From the NCBI RefSeq assembly GCF_000305785.2, contig NC_018868.3, positions 868,001-932,000 of the forward strand: DNA of 64,000 nucleotides, in the 5' to 3' direction. Made by a program: the position numbers and the translations under genes. Under the pieces are notes generated by a model, which was not told the DNA's origin, made no database searches, and saw only the letters and a list, made by a program, of their open reading frames with translations. Of this stretch, positions 25,960-34,201 are shown one piece after another. Position 1 is the stretch's first letter. Each line of letters opens with the position of its first letter. The DNA is from Simiduia agarivorans SA1 = DSM 21679 (GTDB taxonomy: Bacteria > Pseudomonadota > Gammaproteobacteria > Pseudomonadales > Cellvibrionaceae).

Positions 25960-26733
25960 CTAACTACGCAGACGCTTACCATGGTTCAACAACCACAAAG
26001 ACCAGACAAACAGCCCAAGAATAAACACCAGCACCCCCCCTATGGACAAGGCCACACTGACATCGCTCACGCCCAGAATACCGTAGCGAAAACTATTCAC
26101 CACATAAAGAATCGGGTTCAGCTGCGACACACCCTGCCAGAACTCAGGCAATAAATCGATGGAATAAAAAACACCACCCAAATAAGTAAGAGGTGTAAGA
26201 ACAAACGTCGGTATAATGGAAATATCATCAAAGCTGTTGGCAAACACGGCATTGATCAGCCCCATCAGACTGAATAACACACTGGTTAACACCACAATGG
26301 TAACCGTGACCCCCACATGATGAATTTTCAGGTCGGTAAACAGTAATGATAACAGCGTAACAATCACACCCACCGCCAGACCACGGCTGACACCGCCGAC
26401 AATATACCCAGCCAGAATGACGTAGTTCGGCGTCGGAGATACCAACAGCTCTTCAATACTGTGCTGGAATTTGGCACTGTAAAAACTGGACACCACATTG
26501 GAATAACTGTTGGTCAGAACCGACATCATGATCAGACCGGGCACCACAAACTCCATGTAGGAAAACCCGCCCATCTCGCCAATCCGCTCGCCAATCAGGG
26601 CCCCAAAAATCACAAAATAGAGCGCCATGGTAATCGCGGGCGGCAATAAAGTCTGGACCCATATGCGGGTAAAGCGGCGAATCTCTTTGCGGACGATGGT
26701 TGAAAAACTGATCCATTGGGCTTGAGCCTGCAT
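25960..26733 (-). CDS. ABC-2 type exporter permease (YadH-like)
   Basis: A 257-residue inner-membrane protein with about six membrane segments. The N-terminal VRKEIRRFTRIWVQTLLPP and the ABC-2 signature region FVLTPLTYLGGVFYSIDLLP are typical. The ATG at 26733 follows the stop of the ATPase gene by one base; a TTG at 26754 is inside it. It pairs with the ATPase at 26735-27658. The substrate is unknown. Confidence 0.9.
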   Translation of the reverse strand: MQAQAQWISFSTIVRKEIRRFTRIWVQTLLPPAITMALYFVIFGALIGERIGEMGGFSYMEFVVPGLIMMSVLTNSYSNVVSSFYSAKFQHSIEELLVSPTPNYVILAGYIVGGVSRGLAVGVIVTLLSLLFTDLKIHHVGVTVTIVVLTSVLFSLMGLINAVFANSFDDISIIPTFVLTPLTYLGGVFYSIDLLPEFWQGVSQLNPILYVVNSFRYGILGVSDVSVALSIGGVLVFILGLFVWSLWLLNHGKRLRS

Positions 26734-26734
26734 G

Positions 26735-27658
26735 TCATTGGCCCCCTTTTGCAATCAAGGATACAAACATTTCTTCCAGCCGGTTGGCCTTATTGCGCAT
26801 ACTCAACACCGTAATCGAATGTTGCTCCAATGCGGCAAACACCGCATTCAGCGACTGTCCTTTTTCGACTGCCACCTCAATACTGTGCTCATCGCGTAGT
26901 TGAGTACCGTAGCCCTCAATGACGGGCGCAGCAGTCAGCGTCTCTGCCACATCAATAATAAACACCTCTTTATTGAGTTGTTTAAGCAACGCTTTAATGC
27001 TCGTCTGCTGAACGATTTCGCCCTTATCGATGATCGCCACATTACGACAAAGGCTCTCCGCCTCCTCCAGGTAATGAGTGGTGAGAATGATCGTGGTGCC
27101 CTGCGCATTAATACCCTCCAGGAATTCCCACATGGAGCGTCGCAGTTCGATATCAACGCCCGCGGTCGGCTCATCGAGGATTAACAACCTGGGTTCATGG
27201 ATCAGTGCTCGGGCAATCATCAGCCGCCGCTTCATACCACCCGACAAATTGCGCGAAGGCTCGTCGCGTTTATCCCACAATCCGAGTTGACGCAGGTATT
27301 TTTCTGCACGCTCGCGCGCGAGCCTGGCGGGCAACCCGTAGAAACCGGCTTGATTAATGACAATATCCTGCACTTTCTCGAACTGATTGAAATTGAACTC
27401 CTGCGGCACCACACCCAGCAACTGCTTAGCACCGGAGAAATTTTCGTCGATATCGATACCAAACACCTTCACCGAGCCCGCAGACTTGCGCACCAAAGAA
27501 CAGAGAATACCGATGGTGGTGGACTTGCCGGCACCATTGGGCCCCAGCAGCGCATAAAAATCACCAGGCTGAACCGATAAACTGATTCCTTTCAGAGCCT
27601 GAAACCCATTAGGATAGATTTTCTGCAAGTTGTCGATGGTCAATGCGGACTGTGTCAA
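26735..27658 (-). CDS. ABC-2 exporter ATPase (YadG-like)
   Basis: A 307-residue ATPase. Walker A is LLGPNGAGKSTTIG, the signature NLSGGMKRRLMIARAL, Walker B LLILDEPTAGVD and the switch His TTHYLEEAE. The C-terminal part after residue 225 is the variable YadG tail. The start is TTG at 27658, five bases behind AGGAG, and no better ATG exists upstream. It drives the permease encoded next. Confidence 0.92.
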   Translation of the reverse strand: MTQSALTIDNLQKIYPNGFQALKGISLSVQPGDFYALLGPNGAGKSTTIGILCSLVRKSAGSVKVFGIDIDENFSGAKQLLGVVPQEFNFNQFEKVQDIVINQAGFYGLPARLARERAEKYLRQLGLWDKRDEPSRNLSGGMKRRLMIARALIHEPRLLILDEPTAGVDIELRRSMWEFLEGINAQGTTIILTTHYLEEAESLCRNVAIIDKGEIVQQTSIKALLKQLNKEVFIIDVAETLTAAPVIEGYGTQLRDEHSIEVAVEKGQSLNAVFAALEQHSITVLSMRNKANRLEEMFVSLIAKGGQ

Positions 27659-27730
27659 AATAGCTCCTTTGGCCGCAAGGTATTTGCAACCTTGAATTAA
27701 TGCCTGAACGCTCCATCAGAGGATTCAAAA

Positions 27731-28126
27731 TTGGAAACCCGGCTAGATTACCTGGCGTACCATAAACACCTGATCGCCCAACTTGCCCAAAGAGCAACTG
27801 AATTGCTTGAATCCGCGCCTTTTCGCGAAGAAGCTCACAGCGATCTGTCTAAACGTCTCACCGCACTGGTCAACGCAAGCCCGGATGATGCATTTTACAC
27901 CGAAGGCCAAGCCTGTCTCTGTAAAATCATTGCGGCCTGGCCACAGTTGACGTCCTCTGTTGCCCGGGATTTGCTGTGGTTTTTCGGCGGAGATTGTCTG
28001 CAATTCATGCCGGACGATGAGATCAGGCAATTCCAGACGTTAGACGAGGCCCGTTTCGAGGCCGAGTCCACAGGTGATACGCCGGATTATGGCAAACTAC
28101 GCCAACAGATATTTGGGCTGCATTGA
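27731..28126 (+). CDS. PA2817-like conserved hypothetical protein
   Basis: A 131-residue soluble protein with helical character, ending QQIFGLH. It resembles, from memory, the PA2817 family of pseudomonads, found near the same ABC-2 genes; function is unknown. The start is TTG at 27731, seven bases after GAGGA. It is divergent from the ABC-2 operon with only 72 bases between, so the two share a promoter region. Confidence 0.7.
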   Translation: METRLDYLAYHKHLIAQLAQRATELLESAPFREEAHSDLSKRLTALVNASPDDAFYTEGQACLCKIIAAWPQLTSSVARDLLWFFGGDCLQFMPDDEIRQFQTLDEARFEAESTGDTPDYGKLRQQIFGLH

Positions 28127-28227
28127 GAATATCAAGGATCAAAAAGGCGGCTGGTCACTCGTGACCCGTTGCTGACAGATTTGAGGGTACAGCGCTGGTG
28201 CGCCCTTTCGAACTGGTCGGCCCGAGA

Positions 28228-28543
28228 GCGTGATACACAATTTGTGAGAAGGAGATCGAAGTGGAAAACACGGTCGCGGCACGTAGCCGTTGTACGTCGC
28301 CACGAACTACCAGGCCAGCAGCCTGATACCCAATTTCTGTAGGAAAATTGGAGCGGGTAACACGGTCGCGGCGCGCAGCCTCGAACTCGTCAGGCCCAGG
28401 GCCTGATACCCCATTTCTGTAGGAAAATTGGAGCGGGTAACGGAAAAACCGTTCCTAGGAACACAAGTACATTCTGGCAATGTACTCAGGGCTTTCGCCC
28501 TACCCCCTGCACTACGGCCTGGAGTTAAATTGGAGCGGGTAAC
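28228..28543. repeat. Tandem repeats carrying the tRNA-Gly 3' end
   Basis: This gene-free flank (28127-28530) has direct repeats. AATTGGAGCGGGTAAC occurs at 28346-28361, 28426-28441 and 28528-28543; the last is the real 3' end of tRNA-Gly. The first two are preceded by TGATACC-CAATTTCTGTAGGAA-type blocks and by ACGGTCGCGGC blocks, giving units at about 28268-28361 and 28361-28441. A weaker copy begins near 28228 (GTGATACACAATTTGTGAG). Spacings between the core repeats are 80 and 102 bases. No coding signal is seen. Confidence 0.8.
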
Positions 28544-28606
28544 GAGGTTCGAACTCGTGACCTCGACCTTGGCAAGGTCGCGCTCTACCAGCTGAGCTAT
28601 ACCCGC
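28531..28606 (-). tRNA. tRNA-Gly(GCC)
   Basis: A 76-base tRNA with encoded CCA. The acceptor stem GCGGGTA pairs with TACCCGC, the anticodon GCC lies in CGACCTTGCCAAGGTCG and the T arm is CGAGTTCGAACCTCG. It lies three bases downstream of tRNA-Glu on the same strand, so both come from one transcript. Pieces of its 3' end are repeated downstream. Confidence 0.97.
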
Positions 28607-28609
28607 AAA

Positions 28610-28685
28610 TGGCGTCCCCTAGGGGAGTCGAACCCCTGTTACCGCCGTGAAAGGGCGGTGTCCTAGGCCTCTAGACGAAGGGGAC
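28610..28685 (-). tRNA. tRNA-Glu(TTC)
   Basis: A 76-base tRNA nearly identical to E. coli tRNA-Glu. The acceptor stem GTCCCCT pairs with AGGGGAC, the anticodon TTC lies in CGCCCTTTCACGGCG and CCA is encoded. It is the first tRNA of the pair with tRNA-Gly. Its wobble U is a substrate of MnmC-type modification, and mnmC lies at 61.4 kb. Confidence 0.97.
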
Positions 28686-28727
28686 CCTGGACCTTCCACA
28701 GCAGCCTCTGCCGTCGAAGTGGGGCGC

Positions 28728-28756
28728 ATTCTAAGTAGGTGGTGCGAACCTGTCAA
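28728..28756 (-). promoter_or_regulatory. Strong sigma-70 promoter of tRNA-Glu/tRNA-Gly
   Basis: On the minus strand, TTGACA and TAGAAT are separated by 17 bases, followed by a GC-rich discriminator (GCGCCCC). The first tRNA begins about 43 bases after the -10 box. Confidence 0.85.
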
Positions 28757-28917
28757 CTCCTTTGTAAAACTTTTTACACTTTTGGAAACAATGACTTACG
28801 GTGCACAGCCAAACAGGAGTATGGCGCGAAATCCCACCAACGCGCCAGAAAATGACTATACTGACAGGCAAAGTCTGCACAGACCGCTCAGAGCGCCAAA
28901 AAGGAACCCCCTACCGC

Positions 28918-29691
28918 ATGTCAGCTATCTATATTGTTGCGGGCATCATCGCCGTCATCGGGGCGATCATCTGCTACCTGTTCATCACCCAGAGTCTGGA
29001 GAAAAAGCGCAAGCAGCGCGAACGGCTGATTCGGGCACTGCACCAGCGCGCAAAAGTTTTCCGCTATATCCTGAGCGGTTTTCCGCCCAATTTCCTCACC
29101 AAAGAACTGACGCTACTGGTGCAACGGTGTCTGACCGACGTGCTCCAGCAACTGGCGCAGCTGGAACCCAAGGAAAGGTCCCATGTGGAAGAAATCGCCA
29201 TGGTGGCCAACCTCATGCAAACAACCCAGCAGCGGCCCGATGATGGCAAGCGCCCCACCCTGCAAAGTCAGGCCCAGGTGAAGGATGTTAAAACCCATTT
29301 ACAGGAATTGTATAAATTTCTGATGCACCTGCAAAAACGCGGAACCATTAAAAAGGTAGAGGCAGACGATTTTGGCGAGCAGATAAAATTATTGGTACTG
29401 CAGATTTCCATTGACGCTTATATTCTGCAGGCGAAAGCCGCCAAGCAAGGCGATAAACCCAAGCTCGCGCTACATTACTTTGGCTTAGCTAAAAAATTGA
29501 TCGAAAAAGACGAAACCGGCAAATTCCAGACAACGCTGCTTAAGCTCAACAAGATTATGGCGGAACTGGAAGCCGTGGCAGCGCCGGATGGAGCCCTGCC
29601 GACCCCCGATGAGGAAGCCGGCGAAGACAAAGCCTGGGATGAGCTGAAAAGCCAGGACAGCTGGAAAAAGAAAAACGTTTACGACGAATGA
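28918..29691 (+). CDS. Membrane-anchored hypothetical protein
   Basis: A 257-residue protein with an N-terminal membrane segment (IYIVAGIIAVIGAIICYLF, about residues 4-22) followed by basic residues and a cytoplasmic, mainly helical domain rich in Leu, Gln and Lys. A segment near residue 170-195 (LHYFGLAKKLIEKD) looks TPR-like. No named family is recognised. ATG 28918 is chosen because it puts the membrane segment at the N-terminus; the frame extends back to 28801 without support. Its stop overlaps the converging DUF1499 gene by 13 bases. Confidence 0.75.
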   Translation: MSAIYIVAGIIAVIGAIICYLFITQSLEKKRKQRERLIRALHQRAKVFRYILSGFPPNFLTKELTLLVQRCLTDVLQQLAQLEPKERSHVEEIAMVANLMQTTQQRPDDGKRPTLQSQAQVKDVKTHLQELYKFLMHLQKRGTIKKVEADDFGEQIKLLVLQISIDAYILQAKAAKQGDKPKLALHYFGLAKKLIEKDETGKFQTTLLKLNKIMAELEAVAAPDGALPTPDEEAGEDKAWDELKSQDSWKKKNVYDE

Positions 29692-30425
29692 GCGGCTTTC
29701 AGCGCAGCCAGCAATCGCTCGATGCGCGCTGCGTTGGCGCCCAGGTCGCTTCTGCCAACACGGGATACTGATCGCACATCCACACGGGTTCCCAGATCCG
29801 TCGCAGCCAGCCGGATAACCACATCGTCTTTAAACCCAAACAGCAGGGTCTCTTCATAGGCCTCGATACGCCCCACTTCGCGGTCGGCCTGAACCAAATG
29901 CCATCCGAGCGACTCGATAACGGACAGTGTTGTGTCAAACACCTGGGCGGGTGGAGCGGCAAGCATCAAGGGTTGCAGTTGCGTGTAATAAGCTTGCTGC
30001 TGGGCACGGACGTCGGGCCCGGGCACATCCAACGAATTAATCCGCTCAACATCCAGGCCATAGGCAGCCACGAACTCCGGCGGATTCTCCAGATCAGTAG
30101 AGATATTATGGATTTGAGGCACACCCAACCCCTTGCCCACCATCGCCAGCACAGCCACCACCGGCAACGCGCCCAAAGCCAAAGTTAAGCCCAATGGCTT
30201 CAATTGCGCTTTTTTTCCCATCAAGGCGCAAATCACCAATAACACCAGCGCAACGGCGGTTAACAGGACAACAGCCTGAATGCCGTAGTAAAAAGACATA
30301 AACGCGGGCCGGAAGGAAAGCAATTCGAACTTATGGGTCAGCATACCCAACAGTAATACTGCCAATAGCAGCAGCTGCAGCTTCATAACCCAGTTTGCCC
30401 AGGGGCGTTGCGATGATTCAGACAT
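29679..30425 (-). CDS. DUF1499 domain membrane protein
   Basis: A 248-residue protein with three hydrophobic segments in the first 100 residues (LQLLLLAVLLLGML, VVLLTAVALVLLVICALM, LGALPVVAVLAMVGK) and a soluble C-terminal DUF1499 domain (IESLGWHLVQADREVGRIEA, GFKDDVVIRL, VDVRSVSRVGRSDLG). Function is unknown. It starts at ATG 30425 and lies 29 bases downstream of the Tag-like gene on the same strand, probably in one operon with it and msrB. Confidence 0.85.
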   Translation of the reverse strand: MSESSQRPWANWVMKLQLLLLAVLLLGMLTHKFELLSFRPAFMSFYYGIQAVVLLTAVALVLLVICALMGKKAQLKPLGLTLALGALPVVAVLAMVGKGLGVPQIHNISTDLENPPEFVAAYGLDVERINSLDVPGPDVRAQQQAYYTQLQPLMLAAPPAQVFDTTLSVIESLGWHLVQADREVGRIEAYEETLLFGFKDDVVIRLAATDLGTRVDVRSVSRVGRSDLGANAARIERLLAALKAAHSS

Positions 30426-30454
30426 AATGTCTCCTTGAGTGGCGTTTTACGCCG

Positions 30455-31126
30455 TTAACTGAATACCGTCATGGACAATATCCGGCTCAGGTGAGCCAGC
30501 GGCAATCCGGTTTCTTGCTGCCAGGTATTAAATACTTCCTGTACTTGAGCGAGTGCCTTTTGCGAACTGGGCTTCTTATCGACCACCTGATCATAGACCA
30601 GAGCCGCGACCACGTCGTTGGTCAATATAAAGGTGTCTTTGCCGACCATGCGCAAAAACCGAGCAGCGGAATCCCCGCCGAGCTGGGCGCCGTGCTTTTT
30701 CAGATAGCCCCAAAGCCCGACAATATTGTCCGTTGGCCATTCAGCTAAAAAACCACCAACGCTGCCCGCTTCCCTGCTGATTTGACGCACAATCATGGCA
30801 TTGGTCCGCACCGCGCGGATTTTTCCCAGATGGCGAATAATCGTCTTGTCCGCCGCTAACCGCTCAAGCTGCTCGTCGGACAGCAACTCCAGCTTGGCGG
30901 GATCAAAATGCCAGAACGCTTTTTCAAACGCCGGCCAGCGCGCGTCCACAACGCTGTGCTTGAGTCCCGCACGGAATATACGCCGGCTCATTTCTGAAAG
31001 ATACCGGTCATCGGAGACCGCTTTAAGCGCGGCCTCGGTTTTAACCTCCGGTAGCAAGGCGTCAACGGCCGATGCGCCCCCTTTATGCAGCTCGGCAATA
31101 GCCATTATTTCGCCAAATGATCGCAT
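30455..31126 (-). CDS. Tag-like DNA-3-methyladenine glycosylase I family protein
   Basis: A 223-residue protein matching the adenine-glycosylase (Tag) fold: SRRIFRAGLKHSVVDARWP, then FWHFDPAKLELLSDEQLERL and IIRHLGKIRAVRTNAMIV. It lacks the N-terminal Cys and C-terminal His/Cys zinc ligands of E. coli Tag, so enzyme activity is not assured. ATG 31126 overlaps the msrB stop (TGATG). Confidence 0.75.
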   Translation of the reverse strand: MRSFGEIMAIAELHKGGASAVDALLPEVKTEAALKAVSDDRYLSEMSRRIFRAGLKHSVVDARWPAFEKAFWHFDPAKLELLSDEQLERLAADKTIIRHLGKIRAVRTNAMIVRQISREAGSVGGFLAEWPTDNIVGLWGYLKKHGAQLGGDSAARFLRMVGKDTFILTNDVVAALVYDQVVDKKPSSQKALAQVQEVFNTWQQETGLPLAHLSRILSMTVFS

Positions 31127-31536
31127 CAGCTATCCGCCTGCTTGTCGTCGGCATGCAATACAGATGCAGAATTAATACAGTAGCGCTCACCGGTGGGAGC
31201 AGGACCATCGGGAAATACATGCCCCAGGTGACAGCCACAGGCTTTGCAAGTCACCTCAGTTCGCACCATGCCGTGACTGGTGTCCATGATTTCCTTGATC
31301 ACCCCCTTGTTGACCGGGGCATAAAAACTGGGCCAGCCACAGCCGGCATCGTACTTGGTCGAGGCGTCAAACAATCGCTCCCCACAACACCGACAGAGAT
31401 ATTCACCCGGGCGCTGGTCGGCCCAATACCGACCGGTAAAGGGTCGCTCGGTGCCCTTCTGGCGACAAATGGCAAACTCTTCAGGTGTGAGCTTGTCGCG
31501 CCAAAAATCGTCGTTATTTTTGCTATCTTCTGCCAT
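31126..31536 (-). CDS. msrB: Peptide-methionine (R)-S-oxide reductase MsrB
   Basis: A 136-residue repair enzyme for methionine-R-sulfoxide. Two zinc CxxC pairs are present ([10 protein letters not shown] and [13 protein letters not shown]), and the catalytic Cys is in [11 protein letters not shown]. The GCGWPSF segment is also conserved. ATG 31536 follows AAGGGG; the frame to 31569 is unsupported. It is the first gene of the minus-strand trio with the Tag-like and DUF1499 genes and is divergent from alaA. Confidence 0.95.
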   Translation of the reverse strand: MAEDSKNNDDFWRDKLTPEEFAICRQKGTERPFTGRYWADQRPGEYLCRCCGERLFDASTKYDAGCGWPSFYAPVNKGVIKEIMDTSHGMVRTEVTCKACGCHLGHVFPDGPAPTGERYCINSASVLHADDKQADS

Positions 31537-31621
31537 AATCCGGCCCCTTAAAGAACAAATGCGCAACAAAGCGCTAACCTTTACTCACTCACAGACGCGT
31601 AATACGGGCAGTTTACTGCAT

Positions 31622-32839
31622 ATGGACCACATCTATAAATCTGACAAGCTTCACGGTGTTTGCTACGAAATTCGCGGCCCGGTGCTCGAACATGCGCACC
31701 GTCTGGAAGAAGAAGGCCATCGGATTCTTAAACTCAACATCGGCAACCCGGCCCCCTTTGGCTTTGACGCGCCTGACGAAATTATTCTGGATGTGATTTA
31801 TAACCTGCGCAATGCCCAGGGATATACCGAGTCCAAAGGCCTTTTCGCTGCCCGTAAGGCAATCATGCAGGAGTGTCAGACACTCGGCATACCCAACGTG
31901 GAAATTGATGACATTTATCTGGGCAATGGCGTGTCTGAATTAATTGTCATGTCCATGCAGGCGCTACTCAATAACGGTGACGAAATTCTGGTACCGGCAC
32001 CCGATTACCCGCTCTGGACCGCCGCGGTCAAATTAGCCGGCGGCAACCCTGTTCACTACCTGTGCGATGAACAGGCCGACTGGTTTCCCGATATCGACAA
32101 CATCCGCTCGCGCATCACCGACAAGACCCGCGGCCTGGTGATTATTAACCCCAATAATCCGACTGGTGCAGTGTATAGCCAGGATTTGCTCGAACAGCTG
32201 GTGGCGTTGGCCCGCGAACACAATCTGATCGTTTTCGCCGACGAGATCTACAGCAAAATCCTCTATGATAACGCCGCTTTCGTGCCACTGGGCCGGCTCG
32301 CCGACGACATTGTCTGCCTGAGCTTTAACGGCTTGTCAAAAAATTACCGTCTGGCCGGATTCCGCGCAGGCTGGATGACCATCACAGGCGCCAAACATAA
32401 GGCCCGGGGATACATCGAAGGCCTGAATATGCTGGCATCCATGCGCCTGTGCGCCAACGTACCTGCCATGTTTGCCATTCAAACTGCGCTGGGCGGTTAT
32501 CAGAGCATCAACGAACTGATTGCCCCGGGTGGGCGTTTGTACGAGCAACGCGAAGCCGCTTACAATGCGCTATCGCAAATACCGGGCGTCAGCTGTGTTA
32601 AACCCAAGGGAGCACTTTACATGTTCCCTAAAATCGACCTCAGCCAGAAAGCCATCAAAGATGACCAGCAAATGGTATTGGACTTTTTGCTTCAAGAAAA
32701 AATACTGATCGTCCAGGGTACCGCGTTCAACTGGCCGACACCGGATCATTTCAGGGTGGTTTTTTTGCCGCGTCAGGATGAAATCACCCGCGCAATGAAA
32801 CAGTTCGGCAAATTCATAGCCAAGTACAGTCAAGCCTGA
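31622..32839 (+). CDS. alaA: Glutamate-pyruvate aminotransferase AlaA
   Basis: A 405-residue class I/II PLP aminotransferase for alanine synthesis. It aligns with E. coli AlaA from the first residues (KLHGVCYEIRGPVLEHAHRL), with LNIGNPAPFGFDAPDEII, IINPNNPTGAVYS, the PLP Lys in FNGLSKNYRLAGFRAGW and the end-part VQGTAFNWPTPDHFR. ATG 31622 matches the family start; the long upstream frame overlaps msrB and is rejected. The following unknown gene overlaps its stop. Confidence 0.95.
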   Translation: MDHIYKSDKLHGVCYEIRGPVLEHAHRLEEEGHRILKLNIGNPAPFGFDAPDEIILDVIYNLRNAQGYTESKGLFAARKAIMQECQTLGIPNVEIDDIYLGNGVSELIVMSMQALLNNGDEILVPAPDYPLWTAAVKLAGGNPVHYLCDEQADWFPDIDNIRSRITDKTRGLVIINPNNPTGAVYSQDLLEQLVALAREHNLIVFADEIYSKILYDNAAFVPLGRLADDIVCLSFNGLSKNYRLAGFRAGWMTITGAKHKARGYIEGLNMLASMRLCANVPAMFAIQTALGGYQSINELIAPGGRLYEQREAAYNALSQIPGVSCVKPKGALYMFPKIDLSQKAIKDDQQMVLDFLLQEKILIVQGTAFNWPTPDHFRVVFLPRQDEITRAMKQFGKFIAKYSQA

Positions 32840-33303
32840 TGAGCGACATTCATATTGATGACTTCTATCGCGATGCGGCCAAGGCGCTGAGTCAACTCTA
32901 TGCGTTTTTCCCTCGCCCCAGCGCGGTTTATGTAGAAGATATCGCCGGCCCCGATTCACCGGATGAATTCGGTTTGCACTCCACCCGCCACATGGCGGCC
33001 TTCAGTGCGTTGTTATGGCTGGCCAATGCCGGCTACGTCACCTACGCCGACACCATCCGCCAGGAGGCCATCGACCAGGCCTGCCTGAGCCACAAAGGTT
33101 TCACACTGTTGTGCGCCCCCTGTAATTGTATTGAGAGCATTGCCTGGCTGAACCGCCAGCAAGGTGAAGCTGCGCTGCCCGATTCGGTACAACAGGAACG
33201 ACTGAGCAATATCTATATCATGCGCCAGCTCGTCGCCAAAGGTCACTCTGGCGATATACGTCAGTTTATGCTTCAGCTACTGAACGATGGACGCCAACAC
33301 TGA
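32839..33303 (+). CDS. Conserved hypothetical protein coupled to alaA
   Basis: A 154-residue soluble protein with no family I can name. It has HSTRHMAAFSALLWLANAGY and a Cys-containing stretch (TLLCAPCNCIESIAWL) with three Cys within six residues. Its ATG overlaps the alaA stop (TGATG), so it is translationally coupled to the aminotransferase. Its 3' end overlaps the converging methyltransferase gene by 38 bases. Confidence 0.72.
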   Translation: MSDIHIDDFYRDAAKALSQLYAFFPRPSAVYVEDIAGPDSPDEFGLHSTRHMAAFSALLWLANAGYVTYADTIRQEAIDQACLSHKGFTLLCAPCNCIESIAWLNRQQGEAALPDSVQQERLSNIYIMRQLVAKGHSGDIRQFMLQLLNDGRQH

Positions 33304-34201
33304 AGTGATGCAGTTTAAGCGCGCGCTCGGGATCAACATCGGGAAAATCCGCTGACTGAGGCAGTCGACCTCGCCATTGCGCCTCGGGACAATGCTCGTG
33401 GAATAAATCCAGTAAAAATTCGCTATCGAGCTCCGGCGCATTCAAACAGGCCAGGATATCGCCTCCATCAGGTAATAGTTCCGGCAAACGACGCAGCACC
33501 TTAAGGTAATCTTTGGTAGCGACAAAACTGCCTTTCTGAAACGACGGTGGATCGATGATAATTAAATCGTAGGGCCCTGCCCGTTTGATTCTGCCCCAGC
33601 TTTTGAGAATATTTTCGGCCAGAAATTTCACCTGACCCAGGTTCTGCTCATTCAAACGGTGGTTTTCCCTGCCCCGTGCCAGTGCCGCACTGCTCATATC
33701 CACATTCACCACCTGCCGGGCACCTGCGGCCAACGCCACCACAGATAATGCGCAAGTATAAGAAAACAGATTCAACACCCGTTTATCCCGCGCATGTCGT
33801 TCCAGCCAATGCCGGCCGGGCTCCATATCCAGGAAAAAACCCAGATTCTGTGCACCGCCCACCTGCAAGCCAAATCTCAAAACGCCACACACCGCATGGA
33901 ATGCATGGGCTTTTTGCCTGAGCCATTGAACTGGCGCACCGGACTGAAAGCGGAACTGAATAGCAATTGAATAACCCGAATCCGGCAGTTGATTCAGCAG
34001 GTCATTCAACTGCGCTCTCGCAGCGTCACCGGGATCTTTGTACAGAGTCGCGATAATCAGATCCGCAAAACAGTCCAGCGTAAGGGCTTCCAGCCCCGCA
34101 AAGCATCCCCCGCGGCCATGAAATAACCGCCGGCTGTCTTTGCCGGGAGATTGCAACCAACGCTCGATTGACGCCGCGACCGGTGATAAATCCCAACTCA
34201 C
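33266..34201 (-). CDS. SAM-dependent methyltransferase (RlmI/RlmK-like)
   Basis: A 311-residue class I methyltransferase. SAM motif I is in VLNLFSYTCALSVVALAAGA; the acidic loop VVNVDMSSAALARGRENH and the catalytic YDLIIIDPPSFQKGSF follow, as in RlmI-type rRNA cytosine methyltransferases. The substrate is probably rRNA but the exact base is not known. The start is GTG at 34201, in GTGA overlap with the stop of the NAD-kinase-like gene; earlier in-frame codons lie inside that gene. Confidence 0.83.
   Translation of the reverse strand: MSWDLSPVAASIERWLQSPGKDSRRLFHGRGGCFAGLEALTLDCFADLIIATLYKDPGDAARAQLNDLLNQLPDSGYSIAIQFRFQSGAPVQWLRQKAHAFHAVCGVLRFGLQVGGAQNLGFFLDMEPGRHWLERHARDKRVLNLFSYTCALSVVALAAGARQVVNVDMSSAALARGRENHRLNEQNLGQVKFLAENILKSWGRIKRAGPYDLIIIDPPSFQKGSFVATKDYLKVLRRLPELLPDGGDILACLNAPELDSEFLLDLFHEHCPEAQWRGRLPQSADFPDVDPERALKLHHFSVGVHRSVAEA

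Noticed and set aside
28228..28543. Tandem repeats considered as a CRISPR array
   Set aside because: There are only three or four copies, of uneven spacing, similar in the intervening parts, and the repeat is the tRNA-Gly end; no cas genes are present.
31355..31621. 89-residue N-terminal extension of alaA
   Set aside because: It overlaps msrB on the other strand, and the family start matches ATG 31622.
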